10,192 bases of DNA from Planctomycetota bacterium. Lineage in GTDB: Bacteria > Planctomycetota > SKW154. Under the pieces are notes generated by a model. It searched no databases. It was not told where the DNA came from and saw only the letters and a list, made by a program, of their open reading frames with translations. The stretch is taken from assembly GCA_026418755.1 (NCBI GenBank), contig JAOAAR010000042.1, forward strand, positions 1-10,192, in the 5' to 3' direction. The first letter of the stretch is position 1, and each line of letters opens with the position of its first letter. The translations under genes were made by a program, and so were the position numbers. Positions 1 to 6,209 of the stretch are shown one piece after another.

Positions 1-1047
1 GTTCACCCCGTCCGGACTTGTCGCATAACCAATACTCGGAACCACGCTCTTCATCAGTTTCTCCATATCAGCCGTACTTGCCACACGCCCCGAGACATAA
101 GCATATGTGAACCACATCTTGTAAAGAGATGCGCTACTATCGTAAATAACCCAAGGCGCAGTGTAGACCTTTGCCACCACATCAACCGCAGGCGGCAGTA
201 TAGAAACAACCGTGTAAGTTACACTCCCAGCAATAAGCGGATTACTCTGGTAGCGCGTCCAGTTTATCCCATCATTGCTCGTCGCATAACATATGTTCGG
301 AACAACATAGTTGAATCCCATTACGCTCTCTTTCTTACACCCCGTATACCACATCTTATATACCGAGCCATCCTTTATCACTGATGCCATCCCCACGGCT
401 GCACTGTCAGGAGCACTCGTATTGCTGTTTTTAGCAAGAACAGGATTCCCACTATTTTTCGTCCAGTTTACTCCATCAGAACTGGTCGCCAGTCCTATTG
501 CAGTCTCGGCGTTTAAAAAGTCGAAGTAACTGCTCGGAGCCGTGTTTGTCCCTGTATACCACATTTTATAAGAAGTCGCAGATTCCTTTATCACGCAAGG
601 CATACCAATCGAGCCGCTGTCCCAGCCACTCGCCCCTTTGTCCAGAACAGGATTGCCGCTAACACGCCCCCAGCCAATGCTTCCGTCCGTTACAATTAAC
701 TCATACCTCCGCCAACCCTGCAACTGCGGACTGGACGAATCTTTAACCGTCACCTTGAAACTATAAGAACCAGCAGAAGTCGGAACCCCCGACAACAACC
801 CCGTAGCAGAGTTAAGAGAAACCGTTCCCGGCAACACCCCTTCAGCAGACCATGTATAAGGGGCTGTCCCACCTGTAGCGGTCAACTGTTGAGTGTAATT
901 GACTCCCGGCATAGCCACCTTCAAAGTAGCAGGAGAGATTGTAATATCTCCTCCAGATGTGGCTGAACCACTCTTCTTACTCTTGCTCCCACAACCCACC
1001 GCCGTTACGCAAAAAACAAGAAGAAGAAAAAGAATCTTTCTACTCAT
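1..1047 (-). CDS. Lipoprotein with Ig-like domain and glycosidase-type beta-propeller repeats (C-terminus cut off by window edge)
   Basis: The frame is open from an ATG at 1047 to the left edge: 349 codons and no stop. A strong AAGGAGG lies 5 nt upstream of the ATG. Residues 1-18 are a lipoprotein signal peptide (SRK, hydrophobic core) ending in AVGC, so Cys19 is the likely lipidated residue. A Ser/Gly/Lys linker follows. Residues about 31-123 look like a putative Ig (He_PIG-type) domain (TATGGTAPYTWS, LNSATGLLSGVPTSAGSY). From residue 130 there are three imperfect repeats of about 68-80 residues (130-197, 199-266, 267 to the edge). Each runs SGNPVL, then VIK, then YKMWYTG, then IGYATSxDGVNWT. 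This pattern is typical of proteins related to the five-bladed propeller glycosidases (GH32/43/68/130 fold). I see no catalytic residues that prove enzymatic activity. Likely role: cell-surface or periplasmic carbohydrate binding or structure, which is inference. It has its own promoter. Confidence 0.85.
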   Translation of the reverse strand, partial: MSRKILFLLLVFCVTAVGCGSKSKKSGSATSGGDITISPATLKVAMPGVNYTQQLTATGGTAPYTWSAEGVLPGTVSLNSATGLLSGVPTSAGSYSFKVTVKDSSSPQLQGWRRYELIVTDGSIGWGRVSGNPVLDKGASGWDSGSIGMPCVIKESATSYKMWYTGTNTAPSSYFDFLNAETAIGLATSSDGVNWTKNSGNPVLAKNSNTSAPDSAAVGMASVIKDGSVYKMWYTGCKKESVMGFNYVVPNICYATSNDGINWTRYQSNPLIAGSVTYTVVSILPPAVDVVAKVYTAPWVIYDSSASLYKMWFTYAYVSGRVASTADMEKLMKSVVPSIGYATSPDGVN

Positions 1048-1078
1048 ACCCTCCTCCTTAACCAAAAACTCTCCACAA

Positions 1079-1106
1079 ATTATACTCCTTCCGAAGAGAG
1101 AATCAA
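1079..1106 (-). promoter_or_regulatory. Probable sigma70-type promoter of the Ig/propeller lipoprotein gene
   Basis: On the minus strand, TTGATT (1101-1106) is followed by a 16-nt spacer and a perfect TATAAT (1079-1084). The predicted transcript starts near 1073. That gives a leader of about 26 nt holding the strong ribosome site in front of the ATG at 1047. Confidence 0.6.
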
Positions 1107-1117
1107 AACTTTAAGAG

Positions 1118-1217
1118 AGTCTCAGTCTTCACCTGCAATTTACTTTACCTACATACTCAATCCTGGGAATGATAGACTTGATACCATAGTCTCTGCCTTC
1201 ACCCGTAATTTACTTTA
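1118..1217. repeat. Pair of 30-bp direct repeats, 70 bp apart, upstream of the lipoprotein promoter
   Basis: Copy 1 is at 1118-1147 and copy 2 at 1188-1217, matching at 26 of 30 positions. Both begin AGTCTC, have CTTCACC in the middle and end AATTTACTTTA. The sequence between and after the copies does not match further, so this is not a simple 70-bp tandem duplication. The copies sit just upstream of the -35 element of the gene ending at 1047. Tandem binding sites for a transcription factor are one reading; remnants of a dispersed repeat are another. Confidence 0.6.
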
Positions 1218-1241
1218 AATCCTACCATTTTGGTAGGATTT
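1217..1241. terminator. Strong hairpin, terminator-like
   Basis: AAATCCTACC (1217-1226) and GGTAGGATTT (1232-1241) form a perfect 10-bp stem with a 5-nt loop. The run of T after the stem is on the plus strand (TTTTTG), whereas both neighbouring genes are on the minus strand. Read on the minus strand, the hairpin lies about 80 nt after the stop of the GNAT gene. It has a short A-run before it and only the three T of the stem end after it. It may end the pyrD-GNAT transcript inefficiently or act in both directions. Confidence 0.5.
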
Positions 1242-1320
1242 TTGTGGAATCGAAACAGGTTATTCCCGTTCTGGATGAAACAATAAAAATTTAAACCGAA
1301 GTTCTTCTCTTTACTTAAAG

Positions 1321-2439
1321 TCAAAGGCTCTTGATATAGAATCGATAGGTTTTGAATAGTCTACCGCCGATGGATTCGATTGTTTGACGCATAATCAGGT
1401 TGTCCTCGAGGACCCAGCCGAGTTCTCCTTCTTTGTAGCCCAATTCTTTGCCGCGCTGGAATGTTTCCGCATAGAAGACAGCGTCAATACCGCGCACACG
1501 GAATCTCTCTTTTACTCCCATCGCCATAACCCGAACTCGTCGAATCTTTTTCTGATTGAGAAGGAACTTGAGGAACCCAAATGGGAAGAGTTTGCCGGAG
1601 CGGACATAGATGAGCGCCTGATAGATGTCAGGCACTGTAAGAGAGAATCCGGCAGGTTCGCTTTGTCCTTCCGCAATTAGGACAAGTTCAGGGCGCAAAA
1701 TTTTTTTCAACTCTTTAGCCATATAATCAATTTCTGCTTCTGTCATCGGGACAAATCCCCAGTTTTTCTCCCAGGCAGCGTTATAAATCTCTTTCACTTT
1801 CAACAGTTCCTCCTGAAGTCTGCTCATTTTAACAGGGCGAATCGTCAGTTCGGCTTTCTTCCTCGCCATTTCGGCGACCTTAAAGAGTTTCGGCGGAAGT
1901 TGTGTCGTATCGTAAATAATGTATGAGACGATATCTTTTACCTTAGCAAAGCCTGATGCTTCAAGGAGGCGCGAATAATATGGGGGGTTATAAGGCATCA
2001 TAAATGTCGGAGGTGAATCGAAGCCGTCAACCAACATAGCGCATTCGTCGTTGGTTGTCGGGCTGGAAGGTCCGATGATAGAGAGACAGCCCCGTTTTCT
2101 GACAGCCTCTGCTGCCTGCGCAAGCAGGGCGCCGGCAACTTCCGCATCGTCTACGCACTCGAAGAAACCAAAGAAACCTGTCCTGTCGTTGTGGATGCGG
2201 GTATGATTCTGGTTTATTACGGCGGCGATTCGTCCGACACAGACGCCCCGCTGGTTCAGGGCAACATACGGCAGAATCTCGCCGTGTTGAAGAAACGGAT
2301 GAACTCCTGTAAAGAAGGGTTTGAGAGTCCCTAAAAGGGGAGGCACCCAGTTTGCGTCCTTTGCATAGATTTTCCATGGTAAACGCAGAAACTTCTTCAG
2401 AAGTTTCCCTTCTGCTGGAACGACTTCAAACTTAGCCAT
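1321..2439 (-). CDS. GNAT-fold (putative N-acyltransferase) protein of the YghO-like family
   Basis: The 372-residue protein has the usual length of this family of putative acetyltransferases, whose reaction is unknown. Conserved blocks I recognise are FxxFPWxIY-like FLRLPWKIYAKDANWVPPL (17-35), GRIAAVINxNH (69-79), GFFGFFECVDD (88-98), the PSSPTTNDECAMLVDGFD stretch with SPPTFMMPYNPPYY (124-155), and a C-terminal GELGWVLEDNLIMR with GGRLFKTYRFY (338-368). The acetyl-CoA loop usually seen in GNAT enzymes appears only as a degenerate RFRVRGID (312-319). No signal peptide or membrane segment is visible, so it is probably cytoplasmic. The start is fixed by AAGGAGA 7 nt upstream. That ribosome site includes the TAA stop of pyrD, and the genes are 12 nt apart, so the two are almost certainly co-transcribed and translationally coupled. 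Confidence is high that the gene is real and moderate for the family. Confidence 0.8.
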   Translation of the reverse strand: MAKFEVVPAEGKLLKKFLRLPWKIYAKDANWVPPLLGTLKPFFTGVHPFLQHGEILPYVALNQRGVCVGRIAAVINQNHTRIHNDRTGFFGFFECVDDAEVAGALLAQAAEAVRKRGCLSIIGPSSPTTNDECAMLVDGFDSPPTFMMPYNPPYYSRLLEASGFAKVKDIVSYIIYDTTQLPPKLFKVAEMARKKAELTIRPVKMSRLQEELLKVKEIYNAAWEKNWGFVPMTEAEIDYMAKELKKILRPELVLIAEGQSEPAGFSLTVPDIYQALIYVRSGKLFPFGFLKFLLNQKKIRRVRVMAMGVKERFRVRGIDAVFYAETFQRGKELGYKEGELGWVLEDNLIMRQTIESIGGRLFKTYRFYIKSL

Positions 2440-2446
2440 AGATGCT

Positions 2447-2454
2447 TCTCCTTA
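2447..2454 (-). promoter_or_regulatory. Ribosome binding site formed over the pyrD stop codon
   Basis: On the minus strand TAAGGAGA contains the pyrD stop (TAA, 2454-2452) and the Shine-Dalgarno site for the downstream GNAT gene, 7 nt before its ATG at 2439. Ribosomes ending pyrD are placed directly on the next start site, which favours coupling. Confidence 0.75.
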
Positions 2455-3375
2455 CGGCTGATGTGCGAAACCCACGAGTTCTTTGAGCGAAGAGAAACCT
2501 CTCTGAGCGAGATTTCTCTTCAAGTTCTCGACCAGTTCATCAATGGCTCCTGGGTTGACAAGATTTGCGGTGCCGAGTTGGACTGCGGCCGCTCCTGCCG
2601 CCAACGCTTCGATGGCGTCGCTTTCGTCGCAGACTCCGCCTGATGCGATAATAGGGCATCTGAGTGCTTGATAGACTGTGAAGACGGTAAAAAGGGTAAG
2701 TGGTTTCACAGCGGCTCCTGAAAGTCCGCCGAAGACTCCGCCCAATGCTGGTTTAAGAGTCCTCCTGTCAAGCGCTAAGGCAGGATGCGTATTAGTCAGG
2801 ACGAGACCGTTTGCGCCTGCCTCCAACGCTGCTTCCGAAATTTTGAGAATGTCGCTCACACGGGGAGTCAATTTCACAAAGATTGGCGTCTTAGGAAGAA
2901 TGGACTTCGCAAGTTGCACGACTCTTTCTGTTCGAGAGGGTGATTGGGAAATCATACTCTTGCTCTTTATGTTCGGACATGAGAGGTTCAGTTCGAGAGA
3001 GTCGAAATGTTGAGTATAAGGGGCCAATCGTTCGAGCACCGTGCATAACTGGTTCGGGTCTTCTCCTCCTACACTGACAAAGACGACTAAATCGGCTGTA
3101 ATTCTCAAACGAGGCAGATGCTCTTTTACAAAAGAATCGACACCGCAGTTTTCAAGTCCTATGGAATTTAGGATGCCGGAAGCGGTCTCCCAGACACGCG
3201 GCTGAGGATTCCCTTCTTTCGGTAAAAGAGTGAGGGTTTTTGTGACTGCGCCTCCGAAGGAAGGGAGAGAGAGAATCTGAGGTGCATCGTGGATATAGCC
3301 GGCGGTTCCAGATGCCGCTATAAACGGGTTTTTCAACCTCACTCCCGCAACTTCGGTCGTCAAAGAATCGTTCAT
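2452..3375 (-). CDS. pyrD: Dihydroorotate dehydrogenase, class 1B catalytic subunit
   Basis: It oxidises dihydroorotate to orotate, the fourth step of UMP synthesis, using FMN. The protein has 307 residues, the normal length for class 1 enzymes. NPFIAASGT (16-24) and AVTKTLT (43-49) begin the FMN barrel. ELNLSCPN (128-135) carries Cys133, the catalytic base that marks class 1 (class 2 enzymes have Ser). FVKLTPRVSD (166-175), TNTHPAL (194-200), GGVFGGLSGAAVKPL (212-226), IIASGGV (242-248) and AVQLGTA (264-270) form the flavin and phosphate sites. The TNT...GGLSG...VKP pattern resembles the NAD-linked PyrDB type. That type works with an electron-transfer subunit, PyrK, which is not in this window. 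No membrane-anchoring N-terminal helix is present, so it is a soluble enzyme. AGGATGAG precedes the ATG. It heads the unit with the GNAT gene. Confidence 0.93.
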   Translation of the reverse strand: MNDSLTTEVAGVRLKNPFIAASGTAGYIHDAPQILSLPSFGGAVTKTLTLLPKEGNPQPRVWETASGILNSIGLENCGVDSFVKEHLPRLRITADLVVFVSVGGEDPNQLCTVLERLAPYTQHFDSLELNLSCPNIKSKSMISQSPSRTERVVQLAKSILPKTPIFVKLTPRVSDILKISEAALEAGANGLVLTNTHPALALDRRTLKPALGGVFGGLSGAAVKPLTLFTVFTVYQALRCPIIASGGVCDESDAIEALAAGAAAVQLGTANLVNPGAIDELVENLKRNLAQRGFSSLKELVGFAHQP

Positions 3376-3404
3376 TGTCTCATCCTGCGGAAATGGTTAA
3401 AACG

Positions 3405-3410
3405 ATTATA
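3405..3410 (-). promoter_or_regulatory. Probable -10 box of the pyrD promoter
   Basis: A perfect TATAAT on the minus strand lies 29 nt before the pyrD ATG and predicts a leader of about 23 nt, similar to the other promoters here. The -35 region at 3427-3434 is AT-rich but matches TTGACA poorly, so the promoter may depend on an activator or an UP-like element. No pyr-type attenuator hairpin fits in so short a leader. Confidence 0.5.
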
Positions 3411-3495
3411 ACAAATAAACAGGGCTTTTTAATAAACATTCTGATATTTGGTCGAAGACGCCGCAAACGCATAGCCCCGGTTTTAAGCCAAGCAC

Positions 3496-3530
3496 CCTTA
3501 ACTCATTTACTGAAATTAGTCGAGTTAAGG
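3496..3530. repeat. Perfect 9-bp inverted repeat with 17-bp spacer
   Basis: CCTTAACTC (3496-3504) and GAGTTAAGG (3522-3530) are exact inverted copies. No T-run follows on either strand, which argues against a terminator. The repeat is centred about 115 bp upstream of the predicted pyrD transcript start and about 180 bp past the end of the synthetase gene. It could be a regulator site or a transcript hairpin. Confidence 0.45.
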
Positions 3531-3693
3531 CAGAGTTGAGTAGGCTTCGTTTCAGGCAGGTACCTTGCTTTATACAGGCACATTAACTATAGATTTACTA
3601 CACTTGAAAGGCAACGGTCATAGGACTCTGAGAGGAAAAACCTGCTGCAACTCATAGTTCATCTTTTCCGCATTCCAACAAACCTTCTGCTTT

Positions 3694-5250
3694 TTAAGGT
3701 TCTTTCTGGTAGCGAGAGCGTAAGATGCGGTGAAGGATTTTACCTGTCGGCGTCCGCGGCATCTCTTCAGACTTAATAAAATCAACACTTTTTGGACGCT
3801 TGAAGGCAGCCATTTTGCCGCGACAATGTTCGATGAGTTCCTGTTCCGTCGCTTTCGCCCCGTCTTTCAGGACGACAACCGCCTTAACCGCTTCCCCCCA
3901 CTTCTCGTCAGGAACTCCTATAACTGCGCAATCCATCACCGCCGGATGTTGACAGATGACTTCCTCAACTTCGGAAGGATAAACATGTTCTCCCCCTGTG
4001 ATTATCATATTATCTTTTCTGTCAACGATGTAGAAATATCCGTCCTCGTCTTTCCTTCCCATATCGCCAGCGGAGAACCAGCCGTTCTTAAACGATGCAG
4101 CGGTTTTCTCGGGCATCTTATAATATTCTTTGAAAAGCATCGGACCGCGGGAGAAAATCTCGCCGACTTCTCCGACGGGGACTTCGTTGCCTTTTTCGTC
4201 GAGGAGTTTGACGAAATCCGTGCCGAGCGATTCTCTCCCTATTGAGCCCAATTTATTCAATTGCTCGTCAGGTTTTAAGACAGTCACGATTCCTGCTTCT
4301 GTCGAGCCGTAGCCCTCGTAGAGTCTGACCCCTTTGAAGAGTTCCATTATACCCAATTTTGTGGTTCTGCGAACTGGTGCTGAGGAGCAGAGGAGTTGAC
4401 GGATGCTCCTCAAGTCATATTTTTTTCTTTCCTCTTCAGGCACCGCCAACATCAAGTTGTAATGGGTTGGAATAAGAGAAATGAATGTGATTTTTTCTCT
4501 GTCTATGAGTTCGAATATTTTGAGAGGGTCGAACTTGCGGGCAGAAGTAAGGCAAACAGTCGCGCCAATATAGGTAAAGGCAAAAGAGAAGAAGGTCGAG
4601 TTGACATGGCATAGAGGCATAACGGTGAGGCAGATATCGTCCTCGCGGTAGTCGAAGTCTATGGCGTTAATAAGATAGAATGCGGTGTAGGATTCGTGAG
4701 TGCGCACTACACCCTTTGGTTTTCCTGTAGTGCCTGAGGTGTAGAGAATGACCCAGACATCTTCTGGCTCAACGGAGATGTTCGGCTCGGCTTCGGAGGA
4801 AGAGGAAAGAAGGTCGTCATAGCGCAAGTAATCTTTGACGGATTCTTTCGCCGTGCAGACAAAGTACTTGACATTAGGGAGGCTTTTGCGAATCGCTTCA
4901 ACTTCGCTGATGAAATCTTGCTGCACAAAAAGCGCTTTTGAATCGCAGTGATTGACGATGTATTCAATCTCTCTCGATGAGAGACGGAAATTGACAGGGT
5001 TTAATACTATTCCTGTCTTTGCGGTCGCAAGATAGAGGTCAACTATCTCGATGATATTGTCCATAACGCAGGAGATTTTGTCGCCTTTTTTGAGTCCGAG
5101 TCGGAGAAGCGCGTTAGAGACTTTGTTAACCCGTCTGTTATAATCACCAAAAGTGTACGATTGAAAAGGGTCTTTGAATGCGAGGCGGTCAGGGTTTTTC
5201 CGAGCGAGGACTCTGAAATTCTGTCCCAGATTGAGCCACGGCACACCCAT
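3694..5250 (-). CDS. AMP-forming acyl-CoA synthetase (fatty acid-CoA ligase type)
   Basis: It activates a carboxylic acid with ATP to an acyl-adenylate and then to acyl-CoA. The protein has 518 residues and all core motifs of the ANL adenylate-forming superfamily. The phosphate loop YTSGTTGKPKG is at 170-180 and YGSTE at 314-318. GWFSAGD has Asp396, and DRKDNMIITGGEHVYPSEVE (410-429) is the hinge region with Arg411. The C-terminal PTGK has the catalytic Lys504. Substrate chain length cannot be read from the sequence. No signal peptide is present. I place the start at the ATG at 5250, not the in-frame ATG at 5274: AAGGAGG lies 6 nt before the former, the latter has no ribosome site, and the predicted transcript begins near 5273. 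It is divergent from the phosphatidylethanolamine operon, so a role in acyl supply or recycling for lipids is plausible, but this is inference. Confidence 0.9.
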   Translation of the reverse strand: MGVPWLNLGQNFRVLARKNPDRLAFKDPFQSYTFGDYNRRVNKVSNALLRLGLKKGDKISCVMDNIIEIVDLYLATAKTGIVLNPVNFRLSSREIEYIVNHCDSKALFVQQDFISEVEAIRKSLPNVKYFVCTAKESVKDYLRYDDLLSSSSEAEPNISVEPEDVWVILYTSGTTGKPKGVVRTHESYTAFYLINAIDFDYREDDICLTVMPLCHVNSTFFSFAFTYIGATVCLTSARKFDPLKIFELIDREKITFISLIPTHYNLMLAVPEEERKKYDLRSIRQLLCSSAPVRRTTKLGIMELFKGVRLYEGYGSTEAGIVTVLKPDEQLNKLGSIGRESLGTDFVKLLDEKGNEVPVGEVGEIFSRGPMLFKEYYKMPEKTAASFKNGWFSAGDMGRKDEDGYFYIVDRKDNMIITGGEHVYPSEVEEVICQHPAVMDCAVIGVPDEKWGEAVKAVVVLKDGAKATEQELIEHCRGKMAAFKRPKSVDFIKSEEMPRTPTGKILHRILRSRYQKEP

Positions 5251-5279
5251 CAGAAACCTCCTTCTTACTATCATAAGAA

Positions 5280-5308
5280 GTTTTAGAGGAAAAGGCTCGG
5301 TTTGTCAA
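5280..5308 (-). promoter_or_regulatory. Promoter of the acyl-CoA synthetase gene
   Basis: On the minus strand a perfect TTGACA (5303-5308), a 17-nt spacer and TAAAAC (5280-5285, 4 of 6) predict a start near 5273. The resulting leader of about 22 nt carries AAGGAGG directly before the ATG at 5250. This promoter start leaves no room for translation from the more upstream ATG at 5274. Confidence 0.65.
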
Positions 5309-5344
5309 AAGAAAGAATCCCCTTGTTGAAGAATCGTTGAGGAT

Positions 5345-5356
5345 AAGAGGCCTCTT
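5345..5356. promoter_or_regulatory. 12-bp perfect palindrome between the divergent promoters
   Basis: AAGAGGCCTCTT is an exact palindrome about 37 bp upstream of the synthetase -35 box and about 48 bp upstream of the psd -35 box. It has no spare bases for a hairpin loop, so an operator for a dimeric regulator is the likelier reading. No known regulator is implied. Confidence 0.25.
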
Positions 5357-5404
5357 TTTTAGGGTTCTCCCCTCGAACTCGAAGACAGGCAGGAAAAGTA
5401 GCAG

Positions 5405-5433
5405 TTGACAGACTGGTTGTCTCGTAGTATCAT
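5405..5433 (+). promoter_or_regulatory. Promoter of the psd-pssA-folK operon
   Basis: A perfect TTGACA (5405-5410), a 17-nt spacer and TATCAT (5428-5433, 5 of 6) predict a start near 5440. This leaves a purine-rich leader of about 110 nt before the psd ATG, clearly longer than the 22-26 nt leaders of the other genes here. Confidence 0.65.
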
Positions 5434-5549
5434 AGAGCAAGTTGTTTACTGAAAGTACTCGAAAGGAAGGGAAAATTAAAAAGAGAGAATCGAATGGGTC
5501 TGTTTCGCAAAAAGCATCTAAGGAAAGATAACAAAGGAAGGAAGGATTA

Positions 5550-6209
5550 ATGTTCACCAGGTATGGTGCAAGAGAAGTGAAATTTGTAGTTATAATCTCT
5601 TGTTCTTCGTTGTCTGCGATTGTTTTCAGTGCGCTTTATCAAAAATGTTTTTACGGATTGCTGCCTGCCGGGTTGGTTCTCCTTTTGGCATATGTAGGAC
5701 TACGGTTTTTCCGTGACCCTGAGAGAATACCGCCGGAAGGGGAAGAGAAGATGGTGTCTCCAGCAGATGGCAAGGTGGTTGAGGTGTGCGAGAGCGAGAA
5801 TCGGTTCATCGGAAAGGGGACGAAAATTGCCGTGTTTATGTCGCTCTTCAATGTTCATGTTAATCGTTCGCCAATGAACGGAGAGGTGGTTAAAGTGGAG
5901 CACAAAGAGGGGGAGTTTCTGAATGCAGGTAGTGCGGATTCATCACAACGCAACGAATCCTCAGAGATGGTTCTGAAGACTGATTTCGGAGAGATTGTTG
6001 TGAAGCAGGTCGCAGGGGTTGTTGCGCGTAAGATAGTGTGTGGTGTACAGCCTGGTAAGAAGTTGCAGAGAGGTGAGAGATTCGGTATGATAAAATATGG
6101 TTCGCGGTTAGAAGTTTATGTTCCGATTGGAGCGAAGTTTAAGACAAAAGTAAAGGTAGGAGAGCGGGTACGGGCAGGTGAGAGTATTATTGGGGAGTTT
6201 GCAAAATGA
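5550..6209 (+). CDS. psd: Phosphatidylserine decarboxylase proenzyme (short type)
   Basis: It decarboxylates phosphatidylserine to phosphatidylethanolamine at the inner membrane. At 219 residues it matches the short PSD family. Two hydrophobic segments (about 12-30 and 35-52) anchor it. RFFRDPER (52-59), SPADGKVVEV (70-79) and FMSLFNVHVNRSPMNGEV (96-113) carry the conserved Asp73 and His103 expected for self-processing. VVKQVAG (150-156) follows. FGMIKYGSRLEVYVP (178-192) contains Gly184-Ser185, the predicted self-cleavage point at which Ser185 becomes the pyruvoyl group. The usual LGST of the long E. coli form is replaced by this GS-R form, which is normal for the short type. The ribosome site is a run of AAGGA units just before the ATG. 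Its stop overlaps the pssA start (ATGA). Adjacent pssA supplies its substrate. Confidence 0.93.
   Translation: MFTRYGAREVKFVVIISCSSLSAIVFSALYQKCFYGLLPAGLVLLLAYVGLRFFRDPERIPPEGEEKMVSPADGKVVEVCESENRFIGKGTKIAVFMSLFNVHVNRSPMNGEVVKVEHKEGEFLNAGSADSSQRNESSEMVLKTDFGEIVVKQVAGVVARKIVCGVQPGKKLQRGERFGMIKYGSRLEVYVPIGAKFKTKVKVGERVRAGESIIGEFAK

Larger units (their letters stand above)
3376..3693. other. Non-coding gap between the acyl-CoA synthetase gene and pyrD
   Basis: This 318-base gap has no credible ORF on either strand. The pyrD end holds the TATAAT box at 3405-3410. The middle holds the inverted repeat at 3496-3530. At the other end, just after the synthetase stop, AACCTT and AAGGTT can pair around that stop codon, but no T-run follows, so I do not call a terminator. 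I found no tRNA cloverleaf and no recognisable small RNA or riboswitch. Confidence 0.6.

Noticed and set aside
1118..1217. The 30-bp repeats as a CRISPR array
   Set aside because: Only two copies, with four mismatches and no cas genes; the 40-bp gap alone is not evidence.
2027..2377. 116-codon minus-strand frame inside the GNAT gene
   Set aside because: It is an out-of-frame shadow of the GNAT gene with an Arg/Cys-rich translation typical of chance frames.
3620..3665. A 14-codon minus-strand ORF after the synthetase gene
   Set aside because: Too short, with no good ribosome site and no conservation argument.
3676..3702. AACCTT/AAGGTT hairpin around the synthetase stop as a terminator
   Set aside because: The stem is only 6 bp, it includes the stop codon and no T-run follows on the minus strand.
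5251..5274. The eight extra codons between the upstream ATG and the ATG at 5250 as the true N-terminus of the acyl-CoA synthetase
   Set aside because: No ribosome site precedes 5274, the predicted transcript starts at about that position, and AAGGAGG serves the ATG at 5250.
5189..5557. A 122-codon minus-strand frame over the divergent promoter region
   Set aside because: It overlaps the synthetase start and both promoters, has no ribosome site and no recognisable protein features.
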